In this document: positions 26,386 to 37,463 of the stretch, one piece after another | How positions within the stretch are numbered: position 1 is the first letter of the stretch | Layout: the number at the start of each line of letters is the position of its first letter | NCBI GenBank assembly: GCA_001557505.1 | Contig: LSAX01000003.1 | Span: forward strand, 2,170,001-2,234,000 | Length of the DNA stretch: 64,000 nt | DNA from: Reticulascus tulasneorum | Lineage: Eukaryota; Ascomycota; Sordariomycetes; Glomerellales; Reticulascaceae | Direction: 5' to 3' | Translations under genes and position numbers: made by a program | The notes under the pieces: model-generated | What the model saw: the letters and a program-made list of their open reading frames with translations, nothing else | What the model was told of the DNA's origin: nothing | The model's database searches: none

Positions 26386-26652
26386 ATGACGATATCCGGT
26401 GAAAGGTATGGGCCAGAAGCATGCCACGTTGGCGCGCCTCACATGCTAACCAAACGCAGAGGCAAGACGCAGGAGGAGTCCGTTATGCTGACGGAGTACC
26501 TGGCGAGCATGGAGCCGAATGTGTCAGATACGCTGGCCCGAATGGCTAGCGGCGGTGATGCAGCAACGCATAACCGTTTGGAGAAGACGAAGCAGCAATT
26601 GGATGAGCTGGTGGAGCAGCTTAAGCAGGCTGCGAGCACCACCAGCGCTTGA
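26386..26652 (+). CDS. small helical protein, unknown function
   Basis: A model of two exons, 26386-26405 and 26460-26652, encodes 70 residues beginning MTISGERGKTQEES. The intron (54 bp, donor GTATGG, acceptor CGCAG, branch site GCTAAC) is well formed but a multiple of three and without a stop. The body MLTEYLASMEPNVSDTLARM and the end RLEKTKQQLDELVEQLKQAA predict two amphipathic helices, the second a short coiled coil. The reading frame continues upstream of the ATG for about 25 codons, so an earlier exon is possible. No signal peptide or membrane segment. I do not recognise the family. Confidence 0.5.
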   Translation: MTISGERYGPEACHVGAPHMLTKRRGKTQEESVMLTEYLASMEPNVSDTLARMASGGDAATHNRLEKTKQQLDELVEQLKQAASTTSA

Positions 26653-27154
26653 GACGCCTTTGCATTAAGATATTGGAGTATCAGACATGCGTGGACCAAT
26701 AGCAAGCATTGTACATGTAGAAGTGGAAAATGTGGGAAATGTGGTGAAAGAAGGAGAGACGAGGAGTCGCTGGCCTGGGACCAGGAGGTTCGATAGGAGT
26801 TTAGGAGGGGGATGCGTGCATTACCAGATGTGTTCGTAGTTGCTTACTGTCTTCTCTATCAGCCCTTGTGCCACACTTAGGTCTTTCAAACTCCCGCCGC
26901 CTTCATCATTTTCAGAGAGACGGCTTCTTTTAAATGCTACTGGCACGTTCAAGGCGGTGTCACGGTATTTGAGGTAAACCCCACAATCGAACATGCTACC
27001 TGCGTTTGTAGGAACATGGGGTTTACAAGTTGGGGGTTTATGGCAAGGTTTAGAAAGACGTGAGGAAATTGTCTGCCTTAAGTATATGTGATCTTGGTAC
27101 TGAGAATGGTAATGAACTATTCTTGGGCTTTGGGTTATGACCATGGAATCATTT
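26653..27154. other. intergenic; where the missing part of the esterase would lie
   Basis: 500 bp with no supported gene. On the minus strand this should hold the rest of the carboxylesterase, but no esterase motif is visible in any frame. Confidence 0.45.
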
Positions 27155-27806
27155 CTATTGTGGCTTCAATATAGTGGTAAAGGCACTACCATGAACCCAG
27201 ACAAAATCAGCTTTAAGATTTTCGCCGCTCTGAGGCTTTGTCCAGATGTTCAGAGTCAGGCAATCCTCACTCATTGGGTCAACATAATTAAGCGCCGCTA
27301 GAACCTTCAATCCTGACTGTGGAACGCCAAGCTCCATGGCAGGCGGATCTTTCTTTGCAGCTCTTTGCACAAAGCGAGCCCCTAAAATGCTAAGTTAGCC
27401 ATAACCGTGCTTCACAGATGTCTTGGTGACTTACGAAGTCCGCGCCGTTGATGATGGAGGAATTAGCATATCTGACAAGAGGCTGAAATCGTAAGCTGCC
27501 TACGGGAGGCTCCGCATACGGGATACCTAGGTATTCAGAGACTTCAGTGGCGTCTGGGGCTGCATGTCCGTGGACAAGACCGCTGGTCTTATTCACTCTC
27601 TCACCGATCCCCATCCACCGGCTCGTATGGCCTCTGTGGCCTGCGTTGGCAACATCGACGAGGATAGCAGTGGCTGCGATGACTCCGGGAAGGAAACTTG
27701 GTGAAATTATGATGAATACAGAGTGATGTGCTGATCTTCCGAAGAAGTGTTCCAAAATCAAAGAATGCAGAGAGTCAGAAGACCCGGGGGGGGGGGGGGG
27801 GGTCAA
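27155..27806 (-). pseudogene. truncated type-B carboxylesterase
   Basis: Two joined pieces, 27435-27806 and 27155-27381, separated by a 53-bp GT-AG intron, match the first roughly 170 residues of the carboxylesterase type-B family (usual length about 550). Recognisable are TEVSEYLGIPYAEPPVGSLRF, the signature SEDCLTLNIW, and VWVHGSAF in place of the oxyanion-hole HGGGF segment. The frame stops soon after. The catalytic GESAG serine motif and the rest of the alpha/beta-hydrolase fold are missing from the DNA downstream. The 5' end also lacks an in-frame ATG and passes through a 17-base C run (on this strand). A signal-peptide-like stretch (FLPGVIAATAILVDVANA) survives. It is a fragment of a formerly secreted esterase. 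Confidence 0.75.
27786..27802. repeat. G17 homopolymer
   Basis: Seventeen consecutive G on the plus strand, inside the upstream end of the esterase fragment. Length is likely to vary between copies and sequencing reads. Confidence 0.9.
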
Positions 27807-28100
27807 AAGATGTAGAGAGATGGTTGCAGAAAGTCATTAGGATGAAAACAGGTTGTTCCTGGTCGCTCACACAAGCAACGTTTCGTTCCACCTGGAACTC
27901 TGACATCATTATTACTGCTTGGTCCGGGCTGCACGGAGAGAAACATTTTCAATATTTGCGCATTTCTCATTTTGGCTTTGGTAGATCCTAGTCCAATACT
28001 GCCGCGCAAAGGCGGCATATGCTGGTGATGCGCGTTGACCACTTCGTGATGGCTCACATCACGACACATCCGTGTCTTTTGAACCCCATCTTGGACCGTC

Positions 28101-28863
28101 TCAAAGCACTGCTTTAGCAAGATTGCCCAGGAAAGTAGATTCCTTGAACGGCACAGTCGCATCTCCAAAATCCGTGTTAGTTAACGCCGTCCTCGCCGCG
28201 TCCGTCAGGCTCTCCCACGCAATGAGCGGCTGCTGGCCTCCCTGGTCGCTCGTGAAGATCATCTGGTGGTTGACGGGCCAGTAGCTGGTATACCCAATGC
28301 GCGGGCTGGTGCCCGTCAAGCTGGGCGACGTGCTGGTGTCGTAGTCGCCGTGCGCAGAGACCGCAACTCCCTGCAGCGTGGCCGAGGTTGACGCGGCCGA
28401 GAGCCAGACCACGACGTTCTCCCAGTCGTGACGGTGGCCTAGACCTGAGGACGGGGAGTCCTTGGGCATGTAGTACGAGTACATTATGGCGTATGCGCCG
28501 TTGTAGGCTGCGGCACGGGCGTAGACCTGACCGGTAGAGGAGGAACAGGACCCAGAGGAGGACCCGGAGGTCGCAAGGCCGGCGCTGTAGAGTGTTATTG
28601 GGAGTGCACTATTGGTAGAGGAGTGGGAGACCGAACCTTGTGTCGCCCGCCGCATTCACAGCAGGGAATGCCACACAGCCATTGAAAACTTTGAGGTACG
28701 GCTTATACTTCAGGTACAGCTGCCCTACCGTACCTGCTGGAACGGTCTCAGCAAAGCCGACAACAGCACTATGGCTGATGACAGCACGAGGCTCAAGCGG
28801 CGCACCGTATGCGGCGCTTGCAGCCACGAGCCACGAGACGAGTCGGATGAGCGACGGTGCCAT
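28101..28863 (-). CDS. necrosis-inducing-like protein (NLP, NPP1 family), type 1
   Basis: Two exons, 28637-28863 and 28101-28584, encode 236 residues, the usual NLP length. NLPs are secreted by plant-associated microbes; cytolytic members bind plant sphingolipids (GIPC) at the plasma membrane. The first 20 residues form a signal peptide. The family heptapeptide GHRHDWE, whose acidic and histidine residues bind the metal, is intact in exon 2, and two cysteines mark it as type 1. The two frames look like a frameshift at first, but a 52-bp intron (GT-AG, donor GTTCGG) joins them in the phase the family predicts. No break is seen. Cytolytic activity cannot be inferred from sequence alone, since many fungal NLPs are non-toxic. 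Neighbours are the esterase fragment and a Zn2Cys6 regulator. Confidence 0.88.
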
Positions 28864-29785
28864 TGCAATAGTTTACAAGGGGGGGATGAAGATGCTTGGG
28901 GACGGACGGGAGAATGGCGATCCCAACACCTCGGAGCCTTTATACAAAAGCGTAGCGATGGTCCCAACCCCGCCTCGGACTCACGATCCACGCCTGGCCA
29001 AGCAGCGTTTTCGGCAGGTAAACACCAAGCGGAACATCAATCGCATATCCCAGCCTGCGATGCGGCCTCGCCCAGCAGCGTGGAGAAGGTGGACTGTGCC
29101 ATTGGGTCGTCGTCATCTCCGACTACCAAGGCGCATGACGCCGGGATGCTCACGGCGATCGCTGGATCCAGGGGTCCCTGCCGCTCGTGTGCCAAGGTGA
29201 GTTCGGGATTGGGTGCGAAAACGGTCACCAACGGATTACATGCGGTAGTTTGGCTGTGGATTTGCCGAACAGGGATCTGGACATTTGACTCGATCGGGTT
29301 ACCTTGCCCCGTAGACATGCCCATTGCTTAAGGAAACTGCATCGTAGGGTAGTCCATTACGACGTAACTAGCGGCAGCGGTTTAATGCATGACTCTCAGA
29401 TCAAACGGTACCTAGTATTGTGAATGTTTGTTGAGGACATGTTGCTATGACAGTGACAAGTTTGTGGCTTGGAGATGGTTGAAGCCCATCTTGGTCGGAT
29501 GATACGAATAAAGCCGCCAAATCTCCCGGCAGTAGTGCCCTGCAATGCAAGGCCGTTCTTTCATGGCGGATCTCTGCAAGGTTTATTCAGAGTTCGGATT
29601 TTCTGAGGCTGAATTTGTAAATGGAAACTAGAATATGGATACTGGTATCATAGCGAATTATTTTGGAAGCAAATGATTTCCCCCGACCCTCATGACCCAT
29701 CCGAATTAGACCGCCCGATGACCAGGTTTGAATCGACCCTTATGAACCCCCGAACCCCCGAACCCCCCCAACTGGTAGACATTCT
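28864..29785. other. intergenic between the NLP gene and the Zn2Cys6 gene
   Basis: 922 bp upstream of the NLP start and downstream of the regulator gene. The long plus-strand frame over 28612-29331 is the antisense of the NLP gene and its promoter. A short tandem array of CCCCGAA units lies at about 29746-29768. Nothing else seen. Confidence 0.45.
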
Positions 29786-32376
29786 TCACCCAAAATCCCA
29801 CGATTCTCCCCAAAGCTCGTTGAGGTTCATTCCCAACAACTCCAAGTTGAAATCAGGATTGAACGCCTGTGCCTAGGGACATTTATCAGCGACAGGTAGA
29901 GATGATGTGCTGGGACGGAACTTACTTGAGGATCGATGACGGACGGCAGCCAGGGCATCGGGGTTGGGGGCGCGCCGTCCACAGCATTCGGCTGGGAGGA
30001 GGGGAACGAGAACGGCGTAACGGACTGTTGATCGGTAAATGTCTGGCCATGGGACGGGAATGGCAGATCCCTCACCTTTGGTCTTTCGGGCACGTCCATA
30101 GCTGCCGCCCCTCTTCCCTGATCCAATTGTTGGGTTGATACGGCGGGTTCCTGGCTTGACAGCAGCTTATAGTGCAAGTTCACAAAACGCTCCGCCGACG
30201 CAGCCTTAGCATGCTCCGTCTTCTTGGTTCCAAGGTGGGATTCGAGAAGTCCCAGCGCAGAGCACATGATTGAATAGCCCCACGGCTCGTTGTTGCCGCA
30301 TCGAAGCAGCCTGTCTTCCTTCATGGCCAATGCCTTCTCCATCAGCTTGATGGTGTGGTGCGAATTGATCATGATCATGTTCGTCGAGCCTCTGGCCTGG
30401 AGCATTGATACACAGCAGAGATTTATCGATGCCGTCAGAGCATCCTCCCGCTGGAAGTTCAAGCACCGCACCCCTTGGTCGTAAAGCTTGTCGTGGAGCA
30501 GCACAATGTCCCGTGCAGCGTTATAGTAGATGATCTCGGAGTACTGGTATTTGGGGTTTACCTTACGCAGTTTGACGTAGGGTTGGTGCAGGGGAATAAT
30601 GTACTGTCTCAGTTGGATGTGAAGCAACGTGTATGCGAGGAGCGGTCGCTTTCCTCCTGTGCTGTTGGACCCGGCATTCTCCCACGAGGGTAAAGAATCG
30701 ATTGCTCGCGTCAAATCGTTGGTGTGCCTGATCACCTGGTCGTAGTCAATCTCGCTTAGGGGACCGCCCAGGAGTCGGCTCAGCTCCAATCGCAACGGAA
30801 TGCTCTGCCGAGACAAGTGCTGGTAGGAAGAGTACGTGTACTCCTTGACAGGCTTCGAGTGGGGAAGCTGGGTTGTGGATTCGTCGAAGTCTTCATCGTC
30901 CAAATTCCTCGGCGGGTTTACATCGTAATGCAGTTGGCTCATAAGTGTCGGAAAGCCGTGATCGAAAGATGTTTGCATATCGAATTCTTGCATGGTGGCC
31001 CATATCCTCCGCCTCATTTCCTGATTGTACACCGAGATCTTGCCGCCTATATGGCTGGGTTCCCGATGCAGTCCGACCGAGATCCCGTCTTGGATGAGAG
31101 CCCCTGAATTCGTCCAGAATCTCTTCTTTTTGACAGTGTTGACACGCTTCGCGAGGAAGAGCAGACAGGCGATTTGGTAGTGAATCAGCTTTCTGTGTTT
31201 CATGCTCTGTCGCGACTGCCATTCCTCGCAGGCCGCAATCCACTTCTCGGCGGATTGATGGGCGTTGGAGATCATGCCTACGAATGTCATGCTCTCGTGG
31301 TCGCGAATACAGCTGGATACCGCCAGGATGGAAAGGAGGAGGGCCGTAAAAGCTGCGTAACGTGACGTCGTTGGGTTCTCCCAGAACTCGGCATACTCCC
31401 GCCGGAACGTAGGAATGTGAACGATGCGATGTAGCTGTTCAAACTGACCCAGGTAAACATCGACATGTACATCTACCTGTTCCTTTGGCGGGAGAAGTGA
31501 TTCTAGAACGGGATCGGGCAGCTGGGAGAACAACTCTCTGTCTTCCTTCCGCTGCTGGCGATCTTTGCGGTCATGTACGACCACTGGCTTCAGCCATTCA
31601 TCCGCAGTCTCCTTCATAAATGGACACAATCCATTGAGCTTGGCGCAAGGTTAGCTGAGGGGGTTTCGCGTACGCACACCATGGAGCATTTCTTGGTGTA
31701 AACTTCGGAAGCGACTTACCTCAGTGAAAGCCATGCTAGCGCTATGGGGACCAAAATATCTGGTGCGGAACTCTTTGCCCCTGAAGAATCGCAACTCCGG
31801 ATTCTTGCCCATTAGCTCAGAGCTGTCCGGATATCCTTTCAACTGTTCGTCACAATGGTGCTCATGATGCCCATGATGCTCATGGGGCAGCTCTCCAGCT
31901 TCGTCCTTTTGAGTTGCGGGGGAATTCGTAGCCGCAATGGTGCTTCCATCGAACGAAGACACGGCCTGACGAGAAAGCTGTGTCTTCAAGTTGGCGATCT
32001 CCAGCTCCAGCCTCCGCAGCCGATCACCGTCGTTGTTGGCGGGGGAGGGGACCGAGGCATCGAAGTCCCTACTCGGGATCGGGCCATCTCCGTTTAGTCG
32101 TGGGTCAAGTTGGACGAATGCAGGCGGGATGCCGGAGCTGGCATTCAACACGGCGCCGCTCTTTATCTCGTACGTGCATCGGTCAGGCGTGCCGCTCTTG
32201 AGGCACCGCTGGCATGGGTAGCCCCTATCGCACGAGAGCTTCCTCCTCCTGCATTCAAGACAGCTCAGACGCACTCGCTGACGCTTACGGGGATGATGAG
32301 TGCTCTCGTCGTCATCTGGACGAGAATCGGTGGGGGAGAGGCTGCGGCCCTCATCGGCGGTGTAAGTGGATGACAT
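29786..32376 (-). CDS. Zn2Cys6 transcription factor with fungal-specific TF domain
   Basis: Three exons, 31720-32376, 29926-31638 and 29786-29866, encode 816 residues. The binuclear zinc cluster has cysteines at 39, 42, 49, 55, 58 and 67, preceded by the basic run RKRQRVR. A leucine-rich coiled coil (LRRLELEIANLKTQL) follows, as expected for a dimer. A histidine-rich patch (HEHHGHHEHH) lies near residue 185. The middle homology region (Fungal_trans) runs from about 270, with VYLGQFEQLHRIVHIPTF and GLHREPSHIGGKISVYNQEM. The last 27-codon exon, rich in acidic and hydrophobic residues (NLNELWGESWDF), looks like an activation tail. Introns are 81 and 59 bp with good branch sites. The start is the first ATG (32374-32376). 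Targets are unknown; the neighbouring NLP gene is a candidate by position only. Confidence 0.92.
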
Positions 32377-33842
32377 GGTGTGAGAAAACCCCGTTGAAGA
32401 TTTATTGGGCCATGGAAAATGAGTAAGTGAGAACGGCCAAACCGCGCACGCGACCTCTAAGACATGGTATATCAATTCGACCTGTTCCACGCTCCGGTCC
32501 GGAAGTAAGAATTACTTCATACGGCATGTCAACGGACGTCACTTTCGCGTCGCGAAGTCTCCATTTCGGCCACCCTCGGATATAAGGAATCGAGAAATAT
32601 TGAGTTGCGTTAGGAGGATAACGGGATCACTAGTAAAATAGTACTGAGTTTGTTCTCCGTCTATCCAGCCGCTCGGCTGGGGCTGCCATAGCTCGGCGAC
32701 CGAGGTTCTCCAGTTTTCTCAATTTTCTTTTGATAAGATTGATAATCGGGGCAAACCCACCAATCGATGAGTCAGTTCTCAGGGTCTTCGATCCTTCGAT
32801 TTTCCCTCGAAAAGGAAGCCACCCCCCCCTAACGAACTTCTCGACTCGCCGTGCTCCGATTCTACTCCGTTCAACGAAATATTCGCCTCCCATCGGCTCA
32901 ATCCCGTCACCTACATCTATGAATAAAGAGCATGGCTACGTGCGAAAGAAACCCCCAATCGTATAACTACTCCCGATAAGCGACAGGACCGATGGAAGGG
33001 TATTGCTTCGGCATCTGTGGTTCTAACAGCTCGTGCGTATTGATTCAACGACAGACATATGCCTCGCCAAACAACCAATTTGGAAGTCTCAAAGGACCGA
33101 TTTGCTACCACTCAAGTTTGCCAAGGACGCGTGATCATGACTATAAAATAACCGGATAGAACTTCTTGTCTCTTTGGGTTACCAGCCCAATCGCTGTTTG
33201 CAGGATTGGTAGTCGGAAGTTCCACGATGCCCGCTGCGTCATCTACCTAGTACTGCAATTGCGGGCCTCTCTGTACAGCTAGGACCATCCCAATATGCTT
33301 GAAAACGGCTCTCTCGCTACGTAGTAGCTGAGCATGTAGGTGCGAACTTGGTAGGGAAGTGCACAAGCAGGATAAAAGCCCGTGCTCGACCTTCAATGCG
33401 AGAAGTTGATGAATGGTGAACTCCCTGAATTGAGTGCTGACACTCTCTGGGGATATCTCGAGCTTAGGCTTGCCCTGCTCCGTAACTAGGCCTACGACTC
33501 AGGGAACATGGGGAGTGAGTCGAGTTCTCCATTGATCGCCCTTCCCCCGCCTACTGTTGAGTCACCAAAAGAAGATCTCGGGCCTGGTGCGGGGTCCCGC
33601 TACAGGGGACTGACTCTTCCCGCCTCAACGGAGGCTGAAAGTTCCTCCGAAACTGGTGAAACAAGAATGTCGAAGCGGGCTGGATTCATGGAACACTTCC
33701 CATGCAGAGGCTCTTTGAAGCTTCGTTGGCTTCTACAAAACTTAGCCGTACCATAATACCACGGCTGCATTGAAGATCACCATTCTAGTAACCCGTACTC
33801 GTATCGACCACAGCTCGGCAACGCGATGCCATCATCGACATA
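32377..33842. other. divergent intergenic region
   Basis: 1.47 kb between the Zn2Cys6 gene and the phosphoesterase gene, which point away from each other. It should carry both promoters. No supported frame, repeat or RNA gene. Confidence 0.45.
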
Positions 33843-35117
33843 ATGTCTCTAATTCTATGCCTCATATCCTGCCTCCTGGTTGCTATTTCGAGTGCGAACC
33901 ACATCCCCGGAAGGACATTTGACAGGTTCATCTCCATATGGTTGGAAAATCAGGTATGGAGAAACAATCCAGGGCAGATCATTGCTAGGGCCGCATTGCT
34001 AATACGTTGTTATCTGTAGGACTTCGCCAAGGTCGCCAGGGACTCGCATCTCCTCGATTTGAAGAAGGAAGGCATACTCCTGAAGAGATATTACGCGCAT
34101 ACGCATCCAAGCCAACCGAACTATCTCGCAGCCCTCGCAGGCGACTACTTCGGACTCGATCACGACGACTTCGTGCAGGTACCACGCAATGTATCGACGA
34201 TACTAGATCTGCTCGATTGGCGGGGGCTATCATGGAAAGCCTACATGGAAGACTTGCCGGGTCCTGGATACATGGGCGAGGCCAGTGATGGCCAGACAGG
34301 AAATGGCGCATGGGACTATGTCAGGAAACATAAGTATGCGCGTCCGATGGTGTGTCAACCAACTTGTGCTAACAATCTCGCTAGCCCATTCGTCGCTTTT
34401 GACAGCATCAAACTCAATGGCAGCAGGCTTCTCAACATCGAAGGGTTCGATGATTTCCAGACCGACTTCGCCGCCAAAAAGGTCCCACAATACGCCTTTA
34501 TGAGTCCGAACATGATGAACGACGGCCATAATACAAGCCTAGAGTACGCGACGAAATGGGCGCATGACTTCCTGAAGCCAATGTTGGCAGACAAGGCGTT
34601 CAAAGAGCGCACCTTGATTTTGTTGACGTATGACGAATCCGAGGACTACGCGAAGCCCAACCAAATCGTTTCGCTGTTGCTTGGAAGTGCAATACCGAGG
34701 AATCTAAAAGGCACAGAAGACAATACCTTCTACACACATTACTCCATGCTCTCCACAATCGAGTACAACTGGGAGCTGCCCAACTTGGGCCGGTACGATG
34801 TTGGTGCCAATATCTTCCAATTCGTTCAGGACCTAGGAAGCAAGGTTCTAGTCGCGAACAAGGACCCGCCCAACGTTGCGTCTATCGACAACTCGGAATC
34901 TTATCCCGGTGCTCTCAGCAATGATCCCTCAAAGTTTCGCCCGATCCCGCCTCCTAACTTCGGACTCGACGGAGCAAGTGGTTTGCCAATTTTGGATCGT
35001 ATTCGGCACCAATGGCTGATGAAATCTACCGAACCAACTCCCTACGATGGCAGCGGCAAGGTGTATGATGGTGTTCATCAGCCTGAATATGTGCCACAGC
35101 CGGTAACGACACGATAG
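33843..35117 (+). CDS. secreted phosphoesterase (PF04185 acid phosphatase type)
   Basis: Two exons, 33843-33953 and 34020-35117 (66-bp intron, GT-AG, GCTAAT branch), encode 402 residues. A signal peptide (MSLILCLISCLLVAISSA) precedes the enzyme. Motifs of the phosphoesterase family are ISIWLENQDF near the start, THPSQPNYLAALAGDYFG, then FMSPNMMNDGHNT and LILLTYDESEDY, which carry the metal-binding Asn/Asp/His residues. The best-known fungal relatives are secreted acid phosphatases; bacterial relatives include phospholipase C. Asn-x-Ser/Thr sites fit secretion. The C-terminus is Pro-rich and lacks a GPI-type tail, so the product is probably released. It may serve phosphate scavenging. Confidence 0.88.
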
Positions 35118-37249
35118 ATACCCACGAAAACCATCGTCATCTTTCTAAGAGTATTGCCTGGTTACAAACTTGTTGAGGGCTGGCTTCTCGAGCATCTGCA
35201 CACACAATCGATGCCTTGAAAACCTTGGATATGTTGGACATTTACACAAGTGGCGGATCTATATTTCCACGCGATTCGCGAAGCTCAGACATTCAGTGAT
35301 GAAAACGGCATCTTTGGTCATTCGAAAATCCTCTCACTCCAGGATGGCATTCGTCACTGTCCCTGGATCCCTTACTATCTAATGCTGGCTTGGAATGACG
35401 AGAGTAGGATGCTTGATGCGATGCTACTTGATGGAGATTCAGCTGGATGCTGACGATTTCCATTCGAAATCTGAACTGGAGGCCTCGCAATGATGTGGTC
35501 GACGGCGGTCTTTGAACCTCAGTATCATATGTAAAAAGTTGTATCAAAATAAGGACCTTCTGTGAAGGCACATAAGGATTGGAAGTGGAGATCACATCTC
35601 CATTACAGGAGGGGCCGGTGGAGGCAAGGAATTCAGGGTACGGTCAGATAAGATACCCAATCTACCCAGACTCATTTGGCAAGCCCGATGTCTCATTCTC
35701 GCCTGTCGGTGAGCATACATGTGCAGGGTCAAAGGGCATCAAGCGGCTCCGCCGTGTTCCCCGTTGCTACCAGCTATCATGTGGACAGCGGTGATATTAA
35801 CCACCGAAAGGACTACCATTAGTTAGGCATTGCCTTCAATCGACTAGCAAGGCCTGGTCTGGTGTCATCATATGCGAAGCTCCAAATGACCAGGGCCAGC
35901 ATGCAGGAGCATCAAGCGTCTTGGGTATGATGGGATCTTGCCGACAATACGCCGAGTTGCTTGCTTATTAGAGTCGTTCATGGAAACGCGGAAGAACGCC
36001 TTTGGCTGTCTTAGTGCTTATCCAATACTCAAGCGCTATCCTTTTCCCCAGCTGGGTTTCCATATTTGTACTCTATTCGAATTTTTACAACGTCGGGTCT
36101 ATAACAACGGTGTGCTTGGCAGTGGAGTTGACCATCCGGATCTTGTCTTGAGCTTGCTCTGCTAGACCAACCAAGAGCTACGCTAATGTGCCACGAACTC
36201 CTGCACCAATTTAACCTGTGTTGTAGATTGTAAGGTGATGTGGGCCGAGGGTGGGTAGGGCTAGTCATCGCCCGGTAAGTCCTGATGCACAACAGAATGC
36301 AATGCTTTGCCTGCTGATAATTTCGTCCCAATCACGTTCTTTTGGGTTGTGCGGGTTACCATGTGTTCATGGTTTATGTGGAGTAGGTCGGACCATAGTG
36401 GAGGTGATCCTCGCTGTCACGCCTGTGATACCTGCAGGTCCCGCGGGTGATCTAGCATATTCCCAGACTGTGGTTCTCCTCGGGAACAGTGTTGGAGCCC
36501 TGGCATGGCACGTGGGCCGGAACCATGAACATGTCACCGTCTGCCTCACGAAAAGCAGCTCCAGTAAGACGACAACGGCAGCCACCGGTAGCCACGGGCC
36601 AAAGAGTGTACGTCCCACGTCCGCATGGATCCTTTAGGGGGAGACTCCCACAAGGTGCAACCAATCAACATGATGTTCTCAAGGCACAGCACGATGGAAG
36701 GCAAGCCCTTCCAGCGAACCTCCTTTTGCAACCCAAATATTGCGTGACCGAAGCAAGGTAGGATAATCACATCCGAAAAGTGGGTGCAGTAGGTCTGTGG
36801 TCCTATCACCAAACTTGCAAGACAAGCGCGCAAATTTCTGGCTAGAGGAGCGCAATGGGACCTTCGCTTTGTTCCCCGGCGACCTAATGTCCAAGCTATT
36901 TCTGCATCTAGTAGTCTTATTAGTGACCGTTGTTTCCTGATAAAGCCATGCCCTCCCGGCATCCTCATGGTGGTCGTAGAGCCACAGGAGATTGTGATCA
37001 AGGGTAAACTCGGGTTATCTGGAGGCGGCCAAGTACCAACGTGGGCTACGTGTAGCAAGGAATGAAAGACGCTTGTGTTCCATTCCCACAGAGCTGGAAG
37101 TAGCTATGTTCCTGTGGCGATCACGCTGCTTCTTACTTTTAGCTGTGATGCGATATCAGCAATAACAAGCAGTCACCGACCACATCGTCAACACTGCAGT
37201 AGCGCCATTTATTCCGCATCCGGCGAAGAACACGAGGTTTAGGATGGCT
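35118..37249. other. 2.1-kb region without a supported gene
   Basis: Ordinary base composition up to the transposon target site. A frame over 36251-36637 is hydrophobic and antisense frames overlap it, but none has a recognisable family or splice pattern. Nothing else seen. Confidence 0.4.
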
Positions 37250-37258
37250 ATTCTAATA
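37250..37258. repeat. target-site duplication, left copy
   Basis: ATTCTAATA directly abuts the left terminal inverted repeat. The same nine bases directly follow the right terminal repeat at 40116-40124. Confidence 0.85.
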
Positions 37259-37463
37259 GAGTCCGGTTAACGGGACACCATGGATCCATTAAGGGGACAT
37301 AACACTATACCCGATTGGGTAGCTCAATCAAAAGGTACCTAGATTTTGCTAGTAAACATAGCTAAATCGTAAGTACCTCTCGATTAACGAACCTGACGTG
37401 TCCTAGCCTAGGAATCCCTTCGTCAGAATAGTAACAGCAAGAGTAAAATTGAAGTTATTCATA
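37259..37463 (+). repeat. left terminal inverted repeat of the Mutator-like element
   Basis: Pairs with 39911-40115. The outer 140 bases differ at one position only; the inner 65 differ at about nine. All the differences I see are transitions, mostly T or A in this left copy where the right copy has C or G, as RIP would produce. Confidence 0.9.

Noticed and set aside
26821..27144. Minus-strand frame as the C-terminal part of the esterase
   Set aside because: It shows none of the expected esterase motifs and cannot be joined in phase.
28609..28655. NLP frameshift mutation
   Set aside because: A 52-bp GT-AG intron restores the frame and the family-typical segment, so I treat the gene as intact.
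28612..29331. A 239-codon plus-strand frame
   Set aside because: It is antisense to the NLP gene and its promoter, shows no family resemblance and mirrors NLP codon structure.
36251..36637. Hydrophobic 128-codon frame
   Set aside because: No recognisable family, competing antisense frames of similar length, and no splice context.
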